This document shows, piece by piece, positions 26,112 to 35,558 of a stretch of 64,000 bases of DNA. The notes beneath the pieces are model-generated. The model saw only the letters and a program-made list of their open reading frames with translations, did not search any database and was not told the origin of the DNA. Where the stretch lies: positions 496,001 through 560,000 of the forward strand of contig NZ_CP063767.1 in assembly GCF_015277515.1 (NCBI RefSeq), given 5' to 3'. Made by a program: the position numbers and the translations under genes. The stretch is from Thermophilibacter immobilis (GTDB lineage Bacteria > Actinomycetota > Coriobacteriia > Coriobacteriales > Atopobiaceae). Positions within the stretch are counted from its first letter, which is position 1, and each line of letters begins with the position of its first letter.

Positions 26112-27038
26112 ATGAAGAGGCTTATCAGCGCCAAGGACGTGCTGGACGCGGCCAAGGAGCACAAGGACCTGACGGTCGACAAGAACACCATCGTCACGGC
26201 CCAGGCTGCAGATCTCGCATGGGAGAACGGCGTTCTTCTCGTGTCCGACTCTGACGCGCAGGAGTCCTCATCGAAGGGGTGCGCCGCCACGAAGGCCCCC
26301 GAGGCGCATGAGGACGCGATTGCTTCGTGTGGCGCCACGAAGGAGCAGGAGCCGGTCCTCACGGCCAGCCAGATCGAGGAGATCATGACCGCGGCCGTGG
26401 ACAAGGGACTGTGGACCGCGGACGAGCTGCAGAGCCTGCTACACGGCAATGCCCCCGCAACGCAGGAGCTCCCGCCCGTCACGGTGGGCGTGTCCAACCG
26501 GCACATCCACCTCTCCCAGGAGCATCTCGAGCAGCTCTTTGGCAAGGGCCATGAGCTCACCCCGATCAAGGACCTCTCGCAGCCCGGCCAGTTCGCCTCC
26601 AAGGAGTGCGTGACGCTCGTCGGACCCAAGGGCGTCATCGAGAAGGTTCGCGTGCTCGGCCCCGTGCGTGCGCGCACGCAAGTCGAGATCCTGGCGGCGG
26701 ACACCTTCAAGCTGGGCGTCCCCCAGGCCATCAGGCTCAGCGGGCACCTGGAGGGCACGCCGGGCATCACCGTCGTCGGGCCCGAGGGCACCGTCGTCCT
26801 TCCCGAGGGCGTCATCGTCGCCTCGCGTCACATCCACATGACGCCCGAAGATGCGGCGAGGCGCGACCTGCATGACGGGCAGGTCGTCTCGATCAAGTTC
26901 GGCGGCGAGCGCGGCGGCCAGCTTGACGAGGTGGTCATCAGGGCGACCAGGACCGGTGCCCTCGATTGCCACATCGACACCGAGGAGGCAAACGCGCTCC
27001 ACATCAAGAACGGCTCCGTTGTTGAGGTTGTTAAGTAG
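26112..27038 (+). CDS. pduL: PduL-type phosphotransacylase with EutQ-like N-terminal extension
   Basis: PduL converts acetyl-CoA and phosphate to acetyl phosphate and CoA, recycling CoA inside the compartment. The catalytic region (residues ~120-308) has zinc-type motifs NRHIHL (His131, His133) and SRHIHM (His240, His242), and GPVRARTQVEIL. The first ~45 residues (MKRLISAKDVLDAAKE onward) resemble the EutQ N-terminus and may target the enzyme to the shell. A 60-residue acidic linker follows. This gives a 308-residue protein, about 100 longer than a plain PduL. AAGGAGGA precedes ATG 26112. Confidence 0.92.
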   Translation: MKRLISAKDVLDAAKEHKDLTVDKNTIVTAQAADLAWENGVLLVSDSDAQESSSKGCAATKAPEAHEDAIASCGATKEQEPVLTASQIEEIMTAAVDKGLWTADELQSLLHGNAPATQELPPVTVGVSNRHIHLSQEHLEQLFGKGHELTPIKDLSQPGQFASKECVTLVGPKGVIEKVRVLGPVRARTQVEILAADTFKLGVPQAIRLSGHLEGTPGITVVGPEGTVVLPEGVIVASRHIHMTPEDAARRDLHDGQVVSIKFGGERGGQLDEVVIRATRTGALDCHIDTEEANALHIKNGSVVEVVK

Positions 27039-27089
27039 AACGGCTTGCAGGCAGGGTTGGGCATTGCTCACTGATGAAAGGAAACCGGA

Positions 27090-27371
<282 letters not shown>

Positions 27372-27434
27372 GTCCGTAAAAACACGTAGGAAACCAAGGC
27401 GGGCACGTGCCCGTCGACGAAGGGGGAAACCGGA

Positions 27435-27716
<282 letters not shown>

Positions 27717-27719
27717 GAC

Positions 27720-28295
<576 letters not shown>

Positions 28296-28338
28296 CGCGC
28301 TCTGGGGCCTGATTCGGTAACGGATGAAAAGAGAAGCG

Positions 28339-30021
28339 ATGGAAGAGTACGACTACGACCTCAAGAGCATCCAGGCTGCTCGCGACCTCGCGCGCAAGGG
28401 CAAGGTCGCGGCGAACCAGCTCGCCACCTTCAACGCCGAGCAGATCGACCGCATCCTGCGCAGCATGGTCGAGGCGGCCGAGAAGAACGCGGTCACCCTG
28501 GCCAAGATGGCGGTCGAGGAGACCACCTTTGGCAACGTGCACGACAAGATCTACAAGAACCACATGGCGTCTGGTCTTCTCTACGAGAACATAAAGGACA
28601 AGAAGACCATCGGCGTCATCGACGTGGACGAGAAGAAGCAGGTCATCACCATCGCCGACCCTCTCGGCCTCCTGCTGGGCATCGTCCCGTCCACCAACCC
28701 GACCTCGACGGTGTTCTACAAGTCGATGATCGCCCTCAAGTCCCGTAACGCCATCGTGTTCTCGCCGCACCCCAAGGCGATCAAGTGCACGAGCCTCGCC
28801 ATCAAGATCATGGAGGAGGCCGCCGTCGCCGCCGGTGCGCCCGACAACGTCATTCAGGGAGTCTCGCTGGCCACCATGGCCGCCACCAACGAGCTCATGC
28901 ACGCGCCCGAGGTCAGCACCATCATCGCGACCGGTGGCCCCGGCATGGTCAAGGCCGCCTACAGCTCGGGCAAGCCAGCGCTTGGCGTCGGCGCGGGCAA
29001 CTCGCCCTCCTACATCGAGCGCACGGCCAACGTGCGCCAGGCCGTGAAGCAGATCATCGCCTCCAAGACGTTCGACTACGGCACCATCTGCGCCTCCGAG
29101 CAGAGCATCGTCTGCGAGACCTGCAACCGCGACGAGGTCATCTCCGAGCTCAAGCAGCAGGGCGGCTACTTCATGACCGAGGAAGAGTGCTCCAAGGTCT
29201 GCAAGCTCCTGTTCCGCAACGGCCATGCCATGAGCCCCAACTTCGTGGGGCACAGCCCCCAGTCCATCGCCCAGGCAGCGGGAATCTCCGTCCCCGAGGG
29301 CACCAAGGTCCTTATCGGCGAGCAGCACGGGGTGGGAGACAAGTGGCCGCTCTCCTACGAGAAGCTGACCACGGTCCTGGGCTTCTACACGGTCTCCAAC
29401 TGGGAGGAGGCGTGCGACCTGTGCATCCAGCTCCTGCAGAACGGCATCGGTCACACGTTCAACATCCACACCGAGGACAAGGAGATTGTCCGCAAGTTCT
29501 CCGTCAAGCCGGCCTCTCGCATCCTCATCAACACGGGCGGCACGCAGGGCGGCACGGGGCTCTCCACGGGGCTCGACGTGGCGCTCACGCTGGGCTGCGG
29601 CTCCTGGGGCGGCAGCTCCATCTCCGAGAACGTCGGACCCGAGCACCTCATCAACACCAAGCACGTCGCCAACGGCATCATCGAGCCCTACGAGGTGGCA
29701 GCGCAGGACAAGGTCTTCGCGAAGTACCATCCCGAGCTCGTGGCCGACTATGCCCTCTGCGACTCGTCCGCGGGCTGCTGCTGCGAGCCCTCCAAGCATA
29801 CCCTTGACATGCCGGTCGGCACGGGCGGCCACAGCACGGCGGGAATCGACATGCCGGTCGGTCACAACACGTCGGGCATCGGCTACTCGCTGGGCTGCAA
29901 CAGCTGCGGTGGCCCCGCGCCCACGGAGTCGACGAAGGATCTCTCCGACGTCATCGACGCCGACGAGCTCAAGAAGATGGTCACGGAGCTGGTAGCCGCC
30001 TTCCGGGGGTCCGACGACTAG
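28339..30021 (+). CDS. cutF: CoA-acylating acetaldehyde dehydrogenase
   Basis: CutF oxidises acetaldehyde released by CutC to acetyl-CoA with NAD and CoA. The catalytic cysteine is in TICASEQSI (Cys251 from this start), with TGGPGMVKAAYSSGKPALGVGAGN and the IVPSTNPTSTVFYK block, typical of PduP/EutE enzymes. After the catalytic domain there is a Cys-rich linker (GCCCEPSK, GCNSCGG) containing a small repeat of DMPVG. An amphipathic C-terminal helix (LSDVIDADELKKMVTEL) follows, a probable encapsulation peptide. Starts at 28339 and 28324 are both weak; 28339 is used because AGAGAAG precedes it. Confidence 0.93.
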   Translation: MEEYDYDLKSIQAARDLARKGKVAANQLATFNAEQIDRILRSMVEAAEKNAVTLAKMAVEETTFGNVHDKIYKNHMASGLLYENIKDKKTIGVIDVDEKKQVITIADPLGLLLGIVPSTNPTSTVFYKSMIALKSRNAIVFSPHPKAIKCTSLAIKIMEEAAVAAGAPDNVIQGVSLATMAATNELMHAPEVSTIIATGGPGMVKAAYSSGKPALGVGAGNSPSYIERTANVRQAVKQIIASKTFDYGTICASEQSIVCETCNRDEVISELKQQGGYFMTEEECSKVCKLLFRNGHAMSPNFVGHSPQSIAQAAGISVPEGTKVLIGEQHGVGDKWPLSYEKLTTVLGFYTVSNWEEACDLCIQLLQNGIGHTFNIHTEDKEIVRKFSVKPASRILINTGGTQGGTGLSTGLDVALTLGCGSWGGSSISENVGPEHLINTKHVANGIIEPYEVAAQDKVFAKYHPELVADYALCDSSAGCCCEPSKHTLDMPVGTGGHSTAGIDMPVGHNTSGIGYSLGCNSCGGPAPTESTKDLSDVIDADELKKMVTELVAAFRGSDD

Positions 30022-30067
30022 GTGCCCCTAGCGTTACGCGAACGGTCTTCGTACAAGGAGGATTGAA

Positions 30068-30346
30068 ATGAGAAATGCACTGGGCATGGTCGAGACCATG
30101 GGAAACGTTGGGGTCGTCGAGGCATCTGACGCCATGGTCAAGGCCGCAGAGGTGACGCTGGTGGGCAAGGTCAACGTGGGAGGCGGAATCGTCACCACCT
30201 TTATTCGCGGTGACGTGGCCGCCGTGAAGGCAGCCACCGACGCGGGTGCCGCAGCCGCCGAGCGCGTCGGCGAGCTGCGCTCCGTGCACGTGATCCCGCG
30301 GCCCGACGCCGAGATCGAGAAGATCGTCCCGCACCTGAACAGCTAG
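30068..30346 (+). CDS. BMC-H shell protein
   Basis: The 92-residue BMC domain has [60 protein letters not shown]. It is related to the triplicated proteins but diverged (NVGGG pore loop), so it is not part of the recent amplification. AAGGAGGA precedes ATG 30068. It is followed after 5 bp by the TPR gene. Confidence 0.94.
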   Translation: MRNALGMVETMGNVGVVEASDAMVKAAEVTLVGKVNVGGGIVTTFIRGDVAAVKAATDAGAAAAERVGELRSVHVIPRPDAEIEKIVPHLNS

Positions 30347-30351
30347 ACGTC

Positions 30352-31161
30352 ATGGATGTCTCGAGCTTTTACGCCCAGCTCGACGGCCTGTATCATGAGG
30401 CGGGCTCAGACGTAGGCGGATACCTCAGGGGCCGCCTGCGTCTTGCCCGTTCGCAAGAGGACGAGCTGGGCGTCGCAGCCGTTGCGAACGAACTGGGAAG
30501 CGTCTTGAGGGTCCGTGGCGAGCTCGGGGAGTCCGAGGACCTATATGGCGAGGTGCTGGCCATTCTGCGCAGGCGCGGTGCTCAAGACGAACAGGTCGCC
30601 ACGGCCCTTCTCAACCTGGGCGACGTCTACGTTGCCCAGGGCAGGTACTTGGTGGCGGTCGACGCGTTCGACCAAGCCGAGTCCCTTCTGGGCGAGGGCG
30701 ACGTCTACGAGCTCAGCGCCGTGTGCAACAATCGGAGCAGCGCCTATCGGGGCCTTGGTGAGTTTGCGCGGGCCCGACAGGACCTGCGCCGGGCCGCGCG
30801 GCTGCTCGAGGGCGTTCCTGATTCCGAGGGTGCGCGCGCGGTCAACGCCATCAACCTCGCACAGATTCTTGTGGACGAGGGAAGGCTTCCAGAGGCCAGA
30901 GACGTCCTGGCTCCGGCTCTGGTGGCCTACGTGACACTGAGCGCGGGACGCGACATCCACCGTCCGAACGCGCTCGCCACGGCAGGCAAGATCAGCTATC
31001 TGATGGGCGCGTATCGAGCGTCCGCCGAGCTCTACGAAAGCGCATGGAAGTCCCTCTCCCAGAAGCTCGGCGAGTCAAAGACGGCCGCGGCCCTGCGCGG
31101 GGAGGCACAGAGGATTCGAAGGCTCGCGGATGAGGTCGAGGGAGAAGGCCGGCGCACCTAG
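30352..31161 (+). CDS. TPR-repeat protein in the BMC locus
   Basis: The 269-residue protein is almost entirely helical TPR-like repeats (for example VATALLNLGDVYVAQGRYLVAVDAFDQAE and AVCNNRSSAYRGLGEFARARQDL). There is no signal peptide or membrane segment, so it is cytoplasmic. It starts a cassette with the DUF4037 and DUF4125 genes and the MerR regulator, each joined by short gaps or overlaps. It may bridge protein partners or sense a peptide; the function is not known. The ribosome site is weak. Confidence 0.8.
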   Translation: MDVSSFYAQLDGLYHEAGSDVGGYLRGRLRLARSQEDELGVAAVANELGSVLRVRGELGESEDLYGEVLAILRRRGAQDEQVATALLNLGDVYVAQGRYLVAVDAFDQAESLLGEGDVYELSAVCNNRSSAYRGLGEFARARQDLRRAARLLEGVPDSEGARAVNAINLAQILVDEGRLPEARDVLAPALVAYVTLSAGRDIHRPNALATAGKISYLMGAYRASAELYESAWKSLSQKLGESKTAAALRGEAQRIRRLADEVEGEGRRT

Positions 31162-31232
31162 CACGTTTCTTTCGCGCACGGCGGATGGCGCACGACGGTC
31201 TTCACGCGAGGGGCCCATACGAGAATGAGAGC

Positions 31233-32174
31233 ATGGTTGGTATGCGGGGGCTCGAGCTTTCCAGGAACTACTACAACGTCTATGGGCAAGCCCTTCTGGC
31301 GAGCGTTCCCCCTTCGGTGGGGACCAATCTTGCCATGGGCCTCGTTGGGGCGGGTTCTGAATGTCTCGGGTTCGATGACGAACTGTCACGTGATCATGAC
31401 TTTGGGCCGGGGTTCTGCGTCTGGGCGCCGCGCGCCGTGTATGTGCAGTGGGGCCCGGAGCTCGTGGACGCCTACGAGCGGCTCCCCCGGAGCTTCGGGG
31501 GCCTGGAGCGCAACGAGACGAGCCTCGCGGGACAGCGCGTCGGCGTCTTCGAGACCGAGGCCTTCTATCGGACGTTCACCGGCCTGGAGCGGGCCCCCCA
31601 GTCCGTGGGGGAGTGGCTCAGCATTCCCGAGCAGCTGCTCGCACTGGTGGCCGACGGCGAGGTCTTCTCTGACCCCAGCAGGTACTTCACCAATCTGCGT
31701 GAGGCGTACCGGGGCTTTTATCCCGAGCAGGTCGTGCGCAAGAAGCTCGCGGCAGACTTGGCGTCCATGGCTCAGTCCGGGCAGTACAATCTGGGACGCT
31801 GCCTGAGAAGGGACGACCCGGTCGCGGCAAACGTCGCGCGCACCGAGTTTGTGCAGAGCGTCCTGGCGGCCCTTCACCTGCTCTCCAGGACGTATATGCC
31901 CTACTACAAGTGGTCCTTCAGGTCACTGTCCGAGCGCGCGCACGTCCCGGAGCCGATCTGCGCGCTCGTACGCAAGGTGGCCTCCGCCCCCGTCTGCGAG
32001 GTCACGGCCGACCAGGTTGACTCCCTCTGCGAGGTCATGCTGAGATGCGTCCTCACCCTGGGGTGGGCGTCGACGACCAGCGACTTTCTTCTGGACGCGG
32101 CCGTAGAGATCTGGCAGGGCCTGGACAGCGACTACCTGAGGGGTCGCCCTCTGGAGGAGGGAGTGTTCCATTGA
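31233..32174 (+). CDS. DUF4037-type nucleotidyltransferase-fold protein
   Basis: The N-terminal part has a polymerase-beta-type nucleotidyltransferase signature: GAGSECLGFDDELSRDHDF, i.e. GS followed by a D-x-D pair. C-terminal helices follow, as in DUF4037 proteins. It may transfer a nucleotide to a protein, RNA or small molecule; the substrate is unknown. Starts at 31233 and 31242 (MRGLELSRNYYNVYG) are the best choices; the longer frame to 31185 lacks support. The stop overlaps the next gene's TTG start. Confidence 0.75.
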   Translation: MVGMRGLELSRNYYNVYGQALLASVPPSVGTNLAMGLVGAGSECLGFDDELSRDHDFGPGFCVWAPRAVYVQWGPELVDAYERLPRSFGGLERNETSLAGQRVGVFETEAFYRTFTGLERAPQSVGEWLSIPEQLLALVADGEVFSDPSRYFTNLREAYRGFYPEQVVRKKLAADLASMAQSGQYNLGRCLRRDDPVAANVARTEFVQSVLAALHLLSRTYMPYYKWSFRSLSERAHVPEPICALVRKVASAPVCEVTADQVDSLCEVMLRCVLTLGWASTTSDFLLDAAVEIWQGLDSDYLRGRPLEEGVFH

Positions 32175-32890
32175 CGGATCAAGCGACCTCATCGGCGGTT
32201 GGGTCATGTCAGGCGCACCGGTCTCGCCTGGTGCGGCGCCACCAGATGGACGAGCTGTTCTCGTCTCCTACGGTGGCGGGGTTTCTCGCGGGTCAGGGCC
32301 TACGAGAGCGTGAGCAGTCCCTCCTTCGCACGATTGTCTCGATTGAGTGGTCCCAGTTTGACCGCGTGCAAAACATGAGCGGCCGAACGTCCTGCCAAGA
32401 CGACGTCCGCCGGTTCTTTGTCTTTCGCGTCGCGCAGTACGCCGCCTTTCCCTCGGCGATGCTGTCGCCCCTCTGCGACGAGCTGGAGCGCTCCGAGCGC
32501 GAGGGCCGCAACCTGGTTCAGGAGAAGTACGCGCGGATGATGGAGCGGACGGACCCGGAGAGCTTCGCGCGCGACTGGAAGCTCCGGCTGGGGCCCCTCT
32601 CGCCGGTGAAGCGCGGAGTCCTTGACGAGCTGGGCGAGCTGATGCGGGGCTACGTGAGAGCCGCCGCGCGAGGGCTTCCCGTCTCGCATGGCCACGCGCG
32701 TCCGGACGTCTCTGCGGATGGTCGCATCTCGTCGGTGGACTATCTCCTGGCGGAGCTCTCCTCGTACTCGCTGGGCGCGCTCTTCCTGCTCAAGGACGCC
32801 CTCTCGTGCGGCTCGCGTGACGCGTCCAATCCCGTGGAAAAGGCCTACGAGCTCGCGGTATGTCTGAGCGCCCTGATGGAGGAGACATGA
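32171..32890 (+). CDS. DUF4125-type protein
   Basis: The 239-residue protein contains REREQSLLRTIVSIEWSQFDRVQNMSGRTSCQDD and RFFVFRVAQYAAF, matching my memory of DUF4125 proteins, which often neighbour DUF4037 genes. TTG 32171 overlaps the preceding stop and has GGAGGAGGGAG 8 nt upstream, so translation is coupled. No catalytic motif is evident; mostly helical. It overlaps the MerR gene by 4 bp (ATGA). The pair with DUF4037 suggests a modifying enzyme and its partner. Confidence 0.7.
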   Translation: MTDQATSSAVGSCQAHRSRLVRRHQMDELFSSPTVAGFLAGQGLREREQSLLRTIVSIEWSQFDRVQNMSGRTSCQDDVRRFFVFRVAQYAAFPSAMLSPLCDELERSEREGRNLVQEKYARMMERTDPESFARDWKLRLGPLSPVKRGVLDELGELMRGYVRAAARGLPVSHGHARPDVSADGRISSVDYLLAELSSYSLGALFLLKDALSCGSRDASNPVEKAYELAVCLSALMEET

Positions 32891-33744
32891 CGAACCTTTT
32901 CGACGGCTCCAGAAAGAAGCTCTACAGGATCGGTGACGTGAGCCGGATGAGCGGCATCTCGCGGCGGACGCTCAGGCTCTACGACGAGCTTGGGCTCGTC
33001 AAGCCCGACCTGGTCGCGGGGAACAAGTACCGCCACTACTCGCTCAGGACCGTTCTCAAGATCCCCGTCATCAACTACCTCAAGATGATGGGCTTCCCCC
33101 TCGAGGAGATCTCGGAGATGCTGACGTGCTCCAACCTCGGAGAGACCCGGCGGCACTTCGTTGAGCACCTGGAGCTCTGCGACAAGGAGGAGCGCCGGAT
33201 TTCGGAGCAGCGCCAGGCCATCTACGACTGGAGCGAGCTCATCGCCGAGGCCAACGGCGTGCTGAGCGTCAGCCAGACGTCCGTGAACGTCAAGTTCGCG
33301 CCCGAGTCGACCCTCATCTGCATGCCTCATCGCTTCACGGGCGACTTCGCCGAGTCGATCATCTCGCCGGACTTCAGCATGTTCGTGAGCCAGCACAACA
33401 ACGCGATCACCGGGCCGGTGATCTTGAGGTTCAAGACGCTCGAAGACGCCTCGGCCGCCGTGTGCGGTGGCGAGGGATGCGACGTCGACCTGCTTCAGAA
33501 GGCGATGCGGCCCATTGACGAGGAGTGCCGCGTGCTGGTTGGAGGGCGCATGTTCCTCTCGACCTATCACTGTGGTCGGTTCGAGGACATGTGCGAGTCG
33601 TTCGAGCGGCTGTCCGACTACGCGAGGGACAACGGGTACCGGCTCTCGAGCGAGGTCTACGAGCGCTTCGTGACGGACTACTGGACCTCATACGACTCGA
33701 ACCTTTTTGTGGTGGAAATAATGGCAGCGATTGAAACGGAGTAA
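32887..33744 (+). CDS. MerR-family regulator with C-terminal effector-like domain
   Basis: The 285-residue protein has a MerR winged-helix N-terminus (YRIGDVSRMSGISRRTLRLYDELGLVKPDL, then YRHYS), a coiled dimer helix (~110-140), and a C-terminal domain of about 150 residues that may bind an effector, as in BmrR-type regulators. Being within the cut locus, it is a likely activator that senses choline or a product. Candidate target: the AT-rich dyad before the transporter (16771-16791). It overlaps the upstream gene by ATGA and ends 2 bp before cutO. Confidence 0.88.
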   Translation: MTNLFDGSRKKLYRIGDVSRMSGISRRTLRLYDELGLVKPDLVAGNKYRHYSLRTVLKIPVINYLKMMGFPLEEISEMLTCSNLGETRRHFVEHLELCDKEERRISEQRQAIYDWSELIAEANGVLSVSQTSVNVKFAPESTLICMPHRFTGDFAESIISPDFSMFVSQHNNAITGPVILRFKTLEDASAAVCGGEGCDVDLLQKAMRPIDEECRVLVGGRMFLSTYHCGRFEDMCESFERLSDYARDNGYRLSSEVYERFVTDYWTSYDSNLFVVEIMAAIETE

Positions 33745-33746
33745 GC

Positions 33747-34835
33747 ATGGACGAGTTCAAGCTCAACACGCAGCTGTACTTTGGGTCGCGTGCGGTCGAT
33801 TGCCTGGGCAAGATTGACGGCAGCAACGTTCTTGTGGTCACGGACGGCTTCCTCGAGAAGTCGGGCATGGTCGCCAAGATGGTGCAGCACCTCCCCATGG
33901 GGGCCACGTACCAGACCTATTCCAACGTGAAGCCCGACCCGAGTCAGGAGCTCGTGGACGAGGGCATCGAGATGATCCTCGGGCTGCATCCCGACGTCGT
34001 CATCGCGTTCGGCGGCGGCTCCTGCATCGATTCCACCAAGGCTATCCTGTACTTCGCGCGCGAGAGGGGCCTCGAGCGGCCGTACTTCCTGGCCGTCCCC
34101 ACGACGGCGGGAACGGGCTCGGAGGTCACCAACTTCGCGGTCATCACGCGCGGGTCCGACAAGGTGGTGCTCATCGATGACTTTCTCGCCCCGGACGGCG
34201 CGCTGCTCGAGGCGGAGTTCACGCGCTCCGTGCCGACCAAGATCACGGCCGACACCGGTCTGGACGTGCTCACGCATGGCCTCGAGTCCTACGTGAGCAA
34301 CAGCTCGACACCCTTTACCGAGGCGCTGTCCGTCAAGGCCCTGCGCCTCGTCTTCGAGAACCTCCCCGTCACCTTCCGAGACGGGATGTCCATGCGCGCG
34401 CGCACGCGGATGATCGAGGCGTCGTGCATCGCCGGCATCGCCTTTACCAACGCGGGTCTGGGCATCAACCATTCGCTGGCGCACGCGTTCGGCGGCCGCT
34501 TCCACGTGGCCCATGGCAGAATCAACGCCGTCCTGCTCCCGTACGTCATGCGCTTCCACATGGGCGAGGACGCCTATCGCGAGCCGTACGAGCGCCTTGC
34601 CCACGAGCTGGGCCTGAGAGACGCCGACGAGCTGCTCCAGAGGATCATCGGCATCCGTGGCGAGCTCGGCGTCGAGGAGCGCCTCGCGGACCTGGGCATA
34701 GACGCGTCCTCGTTCGAGGTCGAGCTGAGCGGCATGGCCGAGGCCGCGCTGCACGACCGCTGCACGCCCACCAACCCGCGTCCTGTGTCCAAGCAAGACC
34801 TGGTCAACCTCTATCGCGACGCCTACAACGGCTAG
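33747..34835 (+). CDS. cutO: Iron-type alcohol dehydrogenase
   Basis: The 362-residue group III alcohol dehydrogenase reduces acetaldehyde to ethanol with NADH, balancing the redox work of CutF. Landmarks are FGGGSCIDSTKA and VPTTAGTGSEVTNFAVI (nucleotide site), and metal-ligand segments DTGLDVLTHGLESYV and GINHSLAHAFGGRFHVAHGR. GGAG precedes ATG 33747. It is the last gene of the locus and is followed by a strong terminator. No obvious encapsulation peptide is visible at either end. Confidence 0.92.
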   Translation: MDEFKLNTQLYFGSRAVDCLGKIDGSNVLVVTDGFLEKSGMVAKMVQHLPMGATYQTYSNVKPDPSQELVDEGIEMILGLHPDVVIAFGGGSCIDSTKAILYFARERGLERPYFLAVPTTAGTGSEVTNFAVITRGSDKVVLIDDFLAPDGALLEAEFTRSVPTKITADTGLDVLTHGLESYVSNSSTPFTEALSVKALRLVFENLPVTFRDGMSMRARTRMIEASCIAGIAFTNAGLGINHSLAHAFGGRFHVAHGRINAVLLPYVMRFHMGEDAYREPYERLAHELGLRDADELLQRIIGIRGELGVEERLADLGIDASSFEVELSGMAEAALHDRCTPTNPRPVSKQDLVNLYRDAYNG

Positions 34836-34857
34836 CGGGTAAGACGTGCGTCAGAGC

Positions 34858-34897
34858 GAGGGCCCCTCTCATGGCGAAAGGGGCCCTCGCCCTTTTT
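34858..34897 (+). terminator. Terminator closing the choline BMC locus
   Basis: GAGGGCCCCT (34858-34867) pairs perfectly with AGGGGCCCTC (34879-34888), followed by GCCCTTTTT. It sits 23 bp after the cutO stop. Confidence 0.9.
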
Positions 34898-35064
34898 AGG
34901 CTCGTCCCTTCTCTTCCTAGCGGGCGCGAGCGGTCCTGGTCTGATGCCGCTAGGCTGACTATACCCAGACAGGCCGCGAGACCGCCGCGCCTTTCGTCCG
35001 CAAAAGGTGTCCGGTACCCTTGTTACACTGTGAGCAGACGATTCCGCCCCCAAAGGAGGCTCCC

Positions 35065-35493
35065 ATGTACGGACTCAAGACCGAGAGCAGCTTCGACGGC
35101 GCTCACTTCCTGACCGACTACCACGGCAAGTGCGAGAACCTCCACGGACATCGCTGGCGCGTCGTGGCCTACCTGCGCGCCCCCGAGCTGGGAGGCCAGG
35201 GCACCGAGCGCGACATGGTCGTGGACTTCGGCGTCTTCAAGCGCGCGCTGCGCGCGCTCACCGAGGAACTCGACCACACCTTCCTCGTGGAGAGGGGCTC
35301 GCTCATGGACAAGACCCTCGCGTGCCTGGACGAGGAGGGCTTCTCGCTCACCATCCTGCCCTTTCGCACCACAGCCGAGAGCCTCGCGCGCTACTTCTGC
35401 GAGCGCCTCTGCGACCAGGGGCTTCCCTGCTCGCAGGTCGACGTCTATGAAACCCCGCTTAACTGTGCGACATACCTCAGGGAGGAGGGGTAG
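35065..35493 (+). CDS. queD: 6-carboxytetrahydropterin synthase-like (QueD/PTPS family)
   Basis: The 142-residue protein has the zinc and catalytic motifs of this family: FDGAHFL, CENLHGHRWRV (catalytic Cys plus two zinc His), VVDFGVFK, ELDHTFL and TTAESLARYF. QueD converts dihydroneopterin triphosphate to carboxytetrahydropterin in preQ0/queuosine synthesis. No queE, queC or queF is adjacent, so the pathway partners must be elsewhere, or this may be a PTPS-like enzyme. AAAGGAGG lies before ATG 35065. Confidence 0.88.
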   Translation: MYGLKTESSFDGAHFLTDYHGKCENLHGHRWRVVAYLRAPELGGQGTERDMVVDFGVFKRALRALTEELDHTFLVERGSLMDKTLACLDEEGFSLTILPFRTTAESLARYFCERLCDQGLPCSQVDVYETPLNCATYLREEG

Positions 35494-35558
35494 GATTTAT
35501 ACCTATACTGAGGCTGAAAGAGCCGCTGAGAAGGCGCGCGAGAGGCGAAAGGCGTGGC

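Noticed and set aside
33380-33392. TTCGTGAGC in the MerR gene as a further copy of the intergenic element
   Set aside because: It is an isolated match inside coding sequence without the other motifs or spacing.
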